NCBI GenBank assembly: GCA_965218625.1
Contig: CBDCLG010000006.1
Location: 1-12,792, forward strand
Source: Bin5 sp965218625
GTDB lineage: Bacteria; Chloroflexota; Anaerolineae; Caldilineales; Caldilineaceae
Length of the DNA stretch: 12,792 nucleotides
Reading direction: 5' to 3'
The notes beneath the pieces were generated by a model. It had not been told where the DNA came from, did no database searches, and saw only the letters and a program-made list of their open reading frames with translations. The position numbers and the translations under genes are program-made. This document shows positions 7,768 through 12,792 of this stretch, one piece after another. Each line of letters starts with the position of its first letter. Position 1 is the first letter of the stretch.

Positions 7768-7787
7768 GGAAGGGAAGCTCCCTTTCC
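7768..7787 (-). other. stem-loop between the SMP-30-like and ABM-like genes
   Basis: GGAAGGGA (7768-7775) can pair with TCCCTTTCC (7779-7787) with one bulged base and a three-base loop. It sits in the 57-nt gap of the presumed two-gene transcript. There is no following T-run, so an mRNA stability or processing element is likelier than a terminator. The pairing is purine/pyrimidine-biased and may be fortuitous. Confidence 0.3.
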
Positions 7788-7801
7788 GATTCGGGCTCAG
7801 T

Positions 7802-8689
7802 CTAAAATGCGTGTCTGCCGGCGACTTTGACGCGCAGACGGTAGAGCGAAGCGCCGGCGGTGACGAACAGGCTCTTCATATCCTCCTCGCCCCAGCAGAA
7901 GTTGGCGCAGCCCTGCGGTGTGTAAATCACACCTAGACTGGTGGCGTCCGGCCCGAAAACGTGGATGCCGCCCGGCCCGGTGACGTAGAGGTTGTCCTCG
8001 CTGTCGACCTTCATGCCGTCCGGTACGCCGTCGCGATCGCCCGTCACTTCGGCCCAGACACGCCCCTTGTCCAGAGTGCCGTTTTCATCGACGTCGAAAA
8101 CGCGCACGTGCGCCCGCATCGTATCGTTGACGAATAGCTGCGACTCGTCGACCGAAAAGCAGAGGCCGTTCGGCTGGTCGAAGCCGCTGACGAGCAGGGT
8201 GAGCGCGCGGCTTTCCGGGTCGAGCCGGTAAACTCCCTGGTAGGTTAGCTGCTGCTCGCGCGGCTTGCCATAGTACTCCATGCGACCGAAGCCGGGGTCG
8301 GTGAAGTAGATTGAGCCGTCCCGCTTGACGACGATGTCGTTGGGGCTGTTGAGCTCTTTGCCGGCGTAGTGGGTCGCGAGCTCTGTGACCGACCCGTCGG
8401 CCTCGGCGCGGACGATGCGGCTGGTCGCGTGCTCGCAGGTGACGACGCGGCCCTCCATGTCGTAGGCGTTGCCGTTGGCCATGTTGCTCGGCTGCCGCCA
8501 CGTCTCGATGCTGCCGTCCGGGCGCCAGCGCCGCATGATGTTGCCCGGTATATCGCTGAAAACAAGGTGCTTCTCGACGTGGTGCCAGATCGGCCCTTCG
8601 GTGAATTCGAAGCCGCTGCCGATCTCTTCGAACTGTACGTCATCGCCGACGACGGCGCGGAAATTCTGATGGCGGATTTCTATGTTCAT
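7802..8689 (-). CDS. SMP-30/gluconolactonase/LRE family protein
   Basis: A six-bladed beta-propeller hydrolase, 295 residues, the usual size for SMP-30/gluconolactonases, which open sugar lactones with a divalent metal. Seen: F-T-E-G-P-I-W (29-35) with the metal-binding glutamate E31; N-S-P-N-D-I-V-V (114-121) with N117; D-Q-P-N-G-L-C-F-S (171-179); F-V-N-D-T (186-190); and V-P-D-G-M-K-V-D (222-229) with the catalytic/metal aspartate D224. Repeating 'D-G-S-I-Y-F-T-D' and 'D-N-L-Y-V-T' strands mark the blades. No signal peptide, so probably cytoplasmic. GGAGAACCCA before the ATG fixes the start. Probably cotranscribed with the following ABM-like gene. A second, decayed copy of this gene's 5' end lies at 9440-9553. 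The exact lactone substrate is not determined. Confidence 0.93.
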   Translation of the reverse strand: MNIEIRHQNFRAVVGDDVQFEEIGSGFEFTEGPIWHHVEKHLVFSDIPGNIMRRWRPDGSIETWRQPSNMANGNAYDMEGRVVTCEHATSRIVRAEADGSVTELATHYAGKELNSPNDIVVKRDGSIYFTDPGFGRMEYYGKPREQQLTYQGVYRLDPESRALTLLVSGFDQPNGLCFSVDESQLFVNDTMRAHVRVFDVDENGTLDKGRVWAEVTGDRDGVPDGMKVDSEDNLYVTGPGGIHVFGPDATSLGVIYTPQGCANFCWGEEDMKSLFVTAGASLYRLRVKVAGRHAF

Positions 8690-8899
8690 TGGGTTCTCCG
8701 GGCGTTTATCTTTAGAGGCGAATAGAGCCCACAGGAATTGGAATTCGACGCATTACCAAATCTGACCTGCAAAAGGTTTCGGTGGCTGGGACATTCTGGA
8801 CCATCGTGTGCATCCCTGTTCTCACTCATTCTTACACAGTCTCAATGCTCCTTCGGATTGTGGGTCAACTTTTCAGGAACTGCCCCTCCTGTTTGGCAA
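8690..8899. other. intergenic region upstream of the SMP-30-like gene
   Basis: About 210 bp between the end of the HicA-like pseudogene and the SMP-30-like start. Its composition is nearer balanced than the neighbouring genes. TTGACC occurs on the minus strand around 8857-8862, but no clear -10 follows at the right distance. No reliable open frame is visible; presumably it carries the promoter of the SMP-30-like gene. Confidence 0.4.
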
Positions 8900-9148
8900 C
8901 TACCCGAAGAGCTTCCGCCTTACATCATCCAGTGACAACCCCAAATGTCCAGTCACAGCGGACAGAATCGAATTCAAGGTGCCGACCCGAATCCACCGAT
9001 GGCGGGGAACTGTCAGTCGATGTTCTGAATTGCTGGCTAGAACCCCCAAGGTAATGTGGCCGAATCTCCGTCAGAGGAATCGGTACTCATAGTAACGCTG
9101 AAGCAATTTGGTCAAATCGTCGCCTGACAGGTCTCTGGGCAGCCTCAA
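8900..9148 (-). pseudogene. HicA-like (YcfA family) toxin gene with one in-frame TGA
   Basis: HicA proteins are small RNA-targeting toxins neutralised by HicB (family knowledge). Seen by translating the minus strand from TTG 9148: R-L-P-R-D-L-S-G-D-D-L-T-K-L-L-Q-R-Y, then Y-E-Y-R-F-L, then TGA at 9073-9071. The same frame continues without interruption to TAG at 8902-8900: R-R-F-G-H-I-T-L, H-R-L-T-V-P-R-H-R, I-R-V-G-T-L-N-S-I-L, G-L-S-L-D-D-V-R-R-K-L-F-G. Read through, it has 82 residues, the family's usual length. 'RLPRDLSG..L', 'GSH', 'h-L-T-V-P-R-H' and 'l-R-V-G-T-L..I' are recognisable family blocks. The TGA stands where homologues commonly have arginine, so a CGA-to-TGA transition is the simplest cause (inference). 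The G-S before the histidine is also changed to F-G. Its TTG start overlaps the ancestral HicB stop by four bases. Most likely inactive. Confidence 0.78.
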
Positions 9149-9165
9149 ACAGCGATCAATTCATC

Positions 9166-9354
9166 TCATACAAGGTGCAGCCTTACTACCTTGGGCATGC
9201 ACTCATCCTCGAAGTGGCAACGAATTGCGTCCCTGACCATTTCTTTCAGATCGGCCCAGTCCCCCCCTTGTGTGAAGATACTGTACCCCAAGGCCCTGGC
9301 ATCGTATCCTCCTTCGACGGCTTCCGTTACTTCAAAGATTATTTCAGCAGGCAT
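9166..9354 (-). CDS. HicB-like antitoxin, C-terminally shortened by TGA
   Basis: A small HicB-like protein. Members of this family are sometimes labelled '2-oxoisovalerate dehydrogenase' in databases, with no supporting homology. Seen: M-P-A-E-I-I-F-E-V-T-E-A, G-G-Y-D-A-R-A-L-G-Y-S-I-F-T, L-K-E-M-V-R-D-A-I-R-C-H-F and V-V-R-L-H-L-V, matching the beta-beta-alpha-beta HicB core. ATG 9354 is chosen because GAAAGG lies upstream and the family begins there; the open frame extends to 9420. The TGA at 9168-9166 ends it at 62 residues, but the same frame continues D-E-L-I-A-V to a second TGA at 9147-9145, giving the family's usual ~69 residues. The first TGA again sits where homologues have arginine (V-R-D-E-V). 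The core fold is complete, so partial function is possible. The HicA-like pseudogene follows directly. Confidence 0.72.
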   Translation of the reverse strand: MPAEIIFEVTEAVEGGYDARALGYSIFTQGGDWADLKEMVRDAIRCHFEDECMPKVVRLHLV

Positions 9355-9439
9355 ATTGTTTACCTTTCTCGTTCCCTCCTGCTCCATCTCTTGATTCGAA
9401 GTCGCGGAACCCGTGACCATCTTTTTTGTGCCTCGTTGT

Positions 9440-9553
9440 CCAAACTAGCGATGGCGCTGGGTCGTGCAGGCCCACCCCAATGTCGACGTCATCACCGCAG
9501 CCTCCGGGGAGTCTATCGAGGCTGACTTCAATGTTCATCGCGTTCTCCGGGCG
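9440..9553 (-). pseudogene. remnant of the 5' end of a second SMP-30-family gene
   Basis: Seen: the minus strand from ATG 9538 reads M-N-I-E then, at exactly the same spacing as in the intact SMP-30-like protein, G-D-D-V at residues 15-18. Next comes a G-x-G and a P-x-x-x-V-W near residues 21-33, comparable to G-S-G-F-E-F-T-E-G-P-I-W. At DNA level, plus-strand 9484-9553 aligns without gaps to 8635-8704, with about 49 of 70 bases identical by hand count. This includes the whole ribosome-binding segment and start (TTCATnGnGTTCTCCGGGCG). The frame then drifts away from the family and ends at 9344, overlapping the HicB-like start. Nothing resembling the remaining propeller blades follows. Interpreted as a decayed duplicate start. 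Confidence 0.6.
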
Positions 9554-9646
9554 CTGCGACTATCGAAGAGGTGCAGGCGCAAGGGGCATAAGTATGAGCC
9601 TCGGTGAGGCGAGTTGGCAGGGCAGGCGTTGACACAGTCCTGCACT
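9554..9646. other. short intergenic segment with no recognisable feature
   Basis: About 90 bp between the SMP-30 remnant and the stop of the next minus-strand gene. Homology to the region upstream of the intact SMP-30 gene fades out within the first 20-30 bp. Nothing else was seen. Confidence 0.4.
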
Positions 9647-10447
9647 TCAGCCCAGCAACGAGGTGGCGGCCCCGCTAAAGGAAAGGTTCAGTACTCTCTT
9701 GTGTAAGTCCTGTTCCCGATCGAAGAGTTTTGCGAAGTCTTCGTCGATCTCAAACAGCTGTCTGGCGGCGTCGAAGGCGACCTGTTCCAGCGCACCCAGC
9801 GTTTTGCTCCATTCCACCTGTTGTCCCCCCTGGGTCGTGCCCAGGAGTTCGGGCGAAGGGTTAGGTGCTGCATCCGCCAGCAACTGCCACTGATTGATCA
9901 AACGCTCATCGAAGCTGTCGGCGGCCTGCCCCTTGCGGGACCTCAATGGCTTGATCATTTCTTCAATTTGGTTTGAATCGAAGAGTTCCCCCGGGACTTG
10001 CGGCAGCCTTGCTTCCGCTTGGCCTTGCGTTGCGTTTCTTCGTTTCATCGAAGTAGGTCTCGGCCTCGTTCGGAAACCGCGTGAGATACTGTAATTCCAG
10101 GAGGATCTCGACAACAGGTTTCAGGAGTACGTTTGAAGCTGGCGAGCGACCCGATTAGAACAAGGTGCAGGGAATCATTCAGGAAGATGGAAGCTGAGAG
10201 ATGATTGGCAATCACCAGGTGCTGGAACAGCGTTGTTTTGCCATGCACGCGTTTGCGCAGGAAAAGCGCCGCTTCGTTGTGACATTCCAGCAGGGCGGTC
10301 AGATGATCGATCTGGGGGCGCGCAACCTTCAACCGAGCGCTTTGTGGTTTCCGAAATCAGTTTGAGCGCTTGCCAGTTGTCGCCTGACGGCATGTACTCG
10401 GGATGGCTCCCGTCATTGGCTGGCGGCGGGACGGCGGGCATTGGCAT
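9647..10447 (-). CDS. unknown helical protein, ~265 residues, three +1 frameshifts in this sequence
   Basis: I do not recognise this protein. Three overlapping minus-strand frames read as one protein if single inserted bases are removed near 10,329, 10,135 and 10,028. Segment 1, from ATG 10447: M-P-S-G-D-N-W-Q-A-L-K-L-I-S-E-T-T-K-R-S-V. Segment 2: R-P-Q-I-D-H-L-T-A-L-L-E-C-H-N-E-A-A and H-L-V-L-I-G-S-L-A. A short third segment: L-L-K-P-V-V-E-I-L-L-E-L-Q-Y-L-T-R-F. Segment 4 has D-S-N-Q-I-E-E-M-I-K-P-L-R and ends F-S-G-A-A-T-S-L-L-G. The product is almost all amphipathic helix, without signal peptide or obvious membrane helices. It recalls uncharacterised helical families such as DUF5677, but only in general character. 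The ribosome-binding site is weak. All three breaks go in the same direction (+1), as in the neighbours to the right, suggesting sequence error. Confidence 0.55.
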
Positions 10448-10779
10448 TGGGTCTTTCTCGCTAATCGATTTCGTATTGTTGATCAGGACTCTTGTTCTTT
10501 AGCGGGACGATTCTTCATACACGAACCCCCTTTTGGCCACTCGGGCGTCCACCATCAACCGCATCAACTAGCCCTGTGATCGCTATCGCGATCTTCGCGG
10601 ACAAGGATATGTGACGGTGTATGAGTTCGGTCTCTCGTTTGCAGTCGCATCCTCTTGGACAGTTGTCGAAAACCTTGTTTCATCGCCGCAAAGTCCGCCA
10701 CCGGCGGACTGCTCCAGGATGTGGCGGCCTTCGCCCTCGAGGAAATGGTTGTTCCCGCCGGCGCGGCGTTCGTGCCGCC
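10448..10779. other. 332-bp region without an identifiable gene
   Basis: Lies between the start of the unknown helical protein and the stop of the aspartic protease. Short open frames exist on both strands but none has a family signature, a good ribosome site or consistent codon use. A small inverted repeat, GATCGC (10578-10583) and GCGATC (10588-10593), lies inside it. Since the surrounding sequence carries frequent single-base insertions, a small broken gene could be hidden here; for example, on the minus strand the frame around 10,720-10,800 reads through G-E-V-V-R-R-H-E-R-R. I cannot support one. Confidence 0.4.
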
Positions 10780-11209
10780 TTACGACCTCCCCGTCCAATT
10801 GTCGGACCCGCACGTCGCTATATCTCCCTCCACCGCTACCTCAATCTCCTTCAGTCTCGTCGTAGGCAGCCGCTTTAGCGTTTGATTACGCGGATCAACT
10901 TCGATTCCCACTGATTCGAGCGCAGTCACGCCCAGCAGCGGTTCGGCGTCCGCTTCGCCATACACAATCGTGCCACCGACGATCTCTCCCATGAACTCGA
11001 TGTCGCCGGTGGTAATGTCAAGCCGCACTTCCGTCCCGTCGGCCAGACCGTAAACGCGCTGCCCCTTCGGCTTGAGCCCGATCGCCTTCCAAGTGCGGTC
11101 GAGGCACAAGCGAATCGATCGCGCCTGTATCGACCAGGAACAACCCTTCCCACGCCATGTCCGGCTCGGCCGGGTTGCGAATGGTTACCGTCACCTGCGT
11201 TACGCCCAC
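10780..11209 (-). CDS. clan AA (retropepsin-like) aspartic protease, one +1 frameshift
   Basis: Small bacterial single-domain aspartic protease of clan AA, which would work as a homodimer. Seen: from GTG 11209, preceded by GGAAGA, the frame reads V-T-Q-V-T-V-T-I-R-N-P-A, W-E-G-L-F-L-V-D-T-G-A-I-D-S-L-V-P, with the D-T-G catalytic triad near residue 30. After H-L-E a single extra base near 11,085 shifts the frame. The other frame continues exactly where the family would: A-I-G-L-K-P-K-G-Q-R-V-Y, L-A-D-G-T-E-V, P-L-L-G-V-T-A-L-E-S-V-G-I-E-V-D-P, L-K-R-L-P. The corrected product is about 142 residues. The last ~20 residues beyond L-K-R-L-P-T-T-R-L-K are unusual for the family, which normally stops there, so another error or a lost stop is possible. 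Divergent from the E1 beta gene. The biological role of this family is poorly known. Confidence 0.8.
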
Positions 11210-11256
11210 GCCAGATCTTCCTATGTCCAACCGGTCACCAATGAGGCTTCCGCGCC

Positions 11257-11265
11257 AGTATAACA
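11257..11265 (-). promoter_or_regulatory. extended -10 of the aspartic protease promoter
   Basis: Minus-strand T-G-T-T-A-T-A-C-T: TATACT at 11262-11257 with TG one base before it. There is no good -35 at 17 bases, as is usual for extended -10 promoters. Transcription would start near 11,250, about 40 nt before the GTG start. Confidence 0.4.
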
Positions 11266-11300
11266 CAACCCAAGCGGGGGGCGCGTTCGCGGCCCGCTTA

Positions 11301-11309
11301 TGGTAAAAT
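11301..11309 (+). promoter_or_regulatory. extended -10 of the E1 beta promoter
   Basis: Plus-strand T-G-G-T-A-A-A-A-T: TAAAAT at 11304-11309 with TG one base before it. The -35 region is GC-rich and poor. Transcription would start near 11,316, about 60 nt before the ATG at 11376. It lies some 40 bp from the divergent extended -10 on the other strand. Confidence 0.4.
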
Positions 11310-11375
11310 GGCGCCCAACAGTTCTCACAAGGCCAGTCGGAGCGCAGCAGAGCGGGAACTGTGGGGAGAAGCACG

Positions 11376-12365
11376 ATGAGCCGGACGCGCGAATTGACAT
11401 ACATAGCGGCCATCACCGAGGCGCTCGACTTTGAAATGGCGCGCGACGAAGAGGTGGTCATTTTCGGCGAGGATGTGGCCGGCCCGTTCGGCGGCGCGTT
11501 CAAAGTCACGAAGCCGCTGACCGACAAGTATCCGCCCGAGCGTATCTTCAACACGCCGATGTGCGAAAACGCCTTCATCAGTATGGGCACCGGCATGTCG
11601 CTGATGGGCATGCGCCCGGTGATCGAGATGCAGTTCGCCGATTTCATCACCAGCGGCTTCGACAGCATCGTCCAGTTCGCCGCCACCAACCATTACCGCT
11701 GGGGTGGCGCAGTCCCGTGGGTCATCCGCGCGCCGTGCGACGGGGGGCTGGGAATCGGGACCTTTTCACAGCCAGAACCCGGAGGCCTGGTTCACCCACT
11801 CGCCCGGCCTGAAGGTCGTGGCGCCGGGGACCCCCGCCGACGCCAAGGGGCTGCTGATCGCCTCCGTCCGCGACAACAACCCGGTCATCTACCTGGAGAG
11901 CAAAATCCTCTACCGTTCGGAGCGCGGCGAGGTGCCCGAGGGCGATTACGTGGTGCCGATCGGGGAGGCGCAGACGGTCCGAGAAGGGGTGGACGTGTCG
12001 ATCATCACCTACGGGGCTCAGGTGCGAGAGGCGCAGCAGGCTGCGGAGCAACTGAGCGAGGAGGGCATCGAGGCAGATATTCTCGACCTCCGCACACTCA
12101 AGCCGCTGGACACCGAGGGCTGTCCTCGAAACGGCGCGCAAGACCGGCAAAGTACTGATCGTTCACAGCGCAACCGGCAATACCGGTATCGGCGCCGAGG
12201 TGGCTGCGCTGATCGCGCAGGAGGCGTTCGAGTGGCTCGACGCGGCCCGTCGAACGCCTGACCGGGCTCGACATCCCCGTTCCCTTCAGCCCGCCGCTCG
12301 AGGATGCCTACCGCCCCAGCGCGGCCAAGATCTTCGAGCGCGCCCAGGCGCTGGCGGAGTTCTGA
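11376..12365 (+). CDS. 2-oxoacid (pyruvate-type) dehydrogenase E1 component, beta subunit, three +1 frameshifts
   Basis: Beta subunit of the thiamine-diphosphate E1 heterotetramer that decarboxylates pyruvate or a branched-chain 2-oxoacid and passes the acyl group to E2. Seen: start at ATG 11376 behind GGGGAG; L-T-Y-I-A-A-I-T-E-A-L, V-V-I-F-G-E-D-V-A-G-P-F-G-G-A-F-K-V-T, F-N-T-P-M-C-E-N-A-F, R-P-V-I-E-M-Q-F-A-D-F. Inserted bases near 11,760, 12,118 and 12,244 break it; removing them gives a continuous ~328-residue protein. The later parts read G-P-F-H-S-Q-N-P-E-A-W-F, H-S-P-G-L-K-V-V-A-P-G-T-P, L-D-L-R-T-L-K-P-L-D-T-E, and end P-P-L-E-D-A-Y-R-P-S-A-A. The third insertion restores the original phase, so the final TGA (12363-12365) is in the starting frame. 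No alpha subunit precedes it in this window. Pyruvate versus branched-chain substrate cannot be settled. Confidence 0.9.
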
Positions 12366-12367
12366 CA

Positions 12368-12792
12368 ATGGCCGTGAACGGATTGAAGCTCGCCACGCTT
12401 TGCTACGTCCAGCGGCCCGGCCAGACCTTGATGCTGCACCGCGTGAAGCGGGAGAACGACTACCACCAGGGCAAGTGGAACGGCCTGGGAGGCAAGTTCG
12501 AGCCGGGCGAATCGCCCGAAGAGTGCGTGGTGCGCGAGGTCTACGAGGAGAGCGGCCTGGTCTGCCGCGACCCGGTCCTGCGCGGCCAGATCACATTTCC
12601 CAAATTTGACGCCGAGGCCGACTGGTATATCTGGATTCTTTGTCGCGCCGCGCTGGACTGGGTCTATGATCGACTCGCCCGAGGGCGTGCTGGCCTGGAT
12701 CGACAACGACAAGCTGTCGGGCGCTGAACCTGTGGCCGGGGGACAGGATGTTTATCCCGTGGATCTTCGAGGAGCGGTTTTTCTCGGCCAAA
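12368..12792 (+). CDS. Nudix hydrolase, MutT/MTH1-like (probable 8-oxo-dGTP diphosphatase), partial, two +1 frameshifts
   Basis: Hydrolyses a nucleoside diphosphate linked to another moiety; this subgroup typically cleans oxidised dNTPs. Seen: a complete Nudix box, G-x5-E-x7-R-E-V-Y-E-E-S-G-L, at residues 42-64, preceded by G-K-W-N-G-L-G-G-K-F-E-P-G-E, the W-N-G-x-G-G-K form found in MTH1 and Gram-positive MutT-like enzymes. The ATG lies two bases after the E1 beta stop, implying translational coupling. Frame breaks near 12,638 and 12,722 are each repaired by removing one base. The sequence then reads W-I-F-V-A, G-S-M-I-D-S-P-E-G-V-L-A-W-I-D, L-N-L-W-P-G-D-R-M-F-I-P-W-I-F and F-F-S-A-K at the window edge, so the 3' end is missing. 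The corrected part is about 141 codons, nearly full length for this family. Confidence 0.87.

Noticed and set aside
8738..9092. Several overlapping plus-strand open frames of 65-94 codons
   Set aside because: They lie opposite the HicA-like pseudogene and in its downstream spacer, have no ribosome sites and show no family features.
8900..9354. Recoding of TGA (selenocysteine or an altered genetic code) as the explanation for the HicBA-like stops
   Set aside because: Other genes in the window, such as permease B, end properly at TGA. The two positions look like arginine positions, not cysteine or selenocysteine sites, so nonsense mutation is simpler.
9166..9420. Annotation of the small HicB-like protein as a 2-oxoisovalerate dehydrogenase subunit, suggested by database naming and the nearby E1 beta gene
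   Set aside because: At 62-69 residues with a HicB-type core it has no resemblance to E1 subunits. The real E1 beta lies 2 kb away with full motifs.
10578..10593. Small palindrome GATCGC...GCGATC as a recombination or attachment site
   Set aside because: Six-base arms with no flanking duplication, integrase or second copy in the window; likely chance in GC-rich DNA.
1..12792. CRISPR array, tRNA, rRNA or insertion sequence
   Set aside because: I saw no regularly spaced repeats, no cloverleaf-like segment with conserved T-loop bases, no rRNA-like stretch and no transposase motif on either strand.
9554..12792. Genuine pseudogene island created by many frameshifts
   Set aside because: All nine shifts are +1, residues are conserved up to and straight after each break, and a central metabolic gene is affected three times. 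Sequence error fits better, though only reads can settle it.

Overview
This is a GC-rich bacterial chromosomal segment (or metagenomic contig) that most resembles a Chloroflexota genome. That taxonomic guess is inference: it rests on the mix of an Opp/Dpp-type transporter, a MaeB-type malic enzyme, SMP-30, a small HicB-like/HicA-like pair, a clan AA aspartic protease and a Nudix gene, not on a marker gene. No rRNA, tRNA, CRISPR array, transposase or integrase was found.

Left part (1-4,800, minus strand): an ABC importer operon of the peptide/nickel (Opp/Dpp) class. It is transcribed leftward as permease B, permease C, ATPase D, ATPase F, a 63-residue two-helix membrane protein, then the first ten codons of a gene that leaves the window and begins like a signal peptide. 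A good extended -10 promoter (TGCTATACT) precedes permease B. Divergently, on the plus strand, lies a full-length MaeB malic enzyme (malic domain fused to a phosphotransacetylase-like domain).

Middle part (7,400-9,560, minus strand): an SMP-30/gluconolactonase-family gene followed by an ABM-type small monooxygenase-like gene, probably one transcription unit. Upstream sits a HicB-like/HicA-like pair that is easy to miss, because each gene carries one in-frame TGA. Reading through the TGAs gives complete proteins of about 69 and 82 residues that keep a 4-nt stop/start overlap. Just upstream of the pair is a remnant of a second SMP-30 5' end, including its ribosome-binding region. The decayed pair is therefore flanked by two copies of the same gene start.

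Right part (9,640-12,792): a 265-residue helical protein of unknown function (minus), a DTG-motif clan AA aspartic protease (minus), and, divergently on the plus strand, the beta subunit of a thiamine-dependent 2-oxoacid dehydrogenase E1 followed two bases later by a Nudix hydrolase that runs off the end. All four are broken by single-base insertions, nine in total between about 10,030 and 12,720, always +1 and never a deletion. The intact genes to the left show none. Protein-level conservation on both sides of each break is good, so base-calling or assembly error at a contig end is the likelier explanation than nine real mutations. I give reconstructed full-length readings for each.
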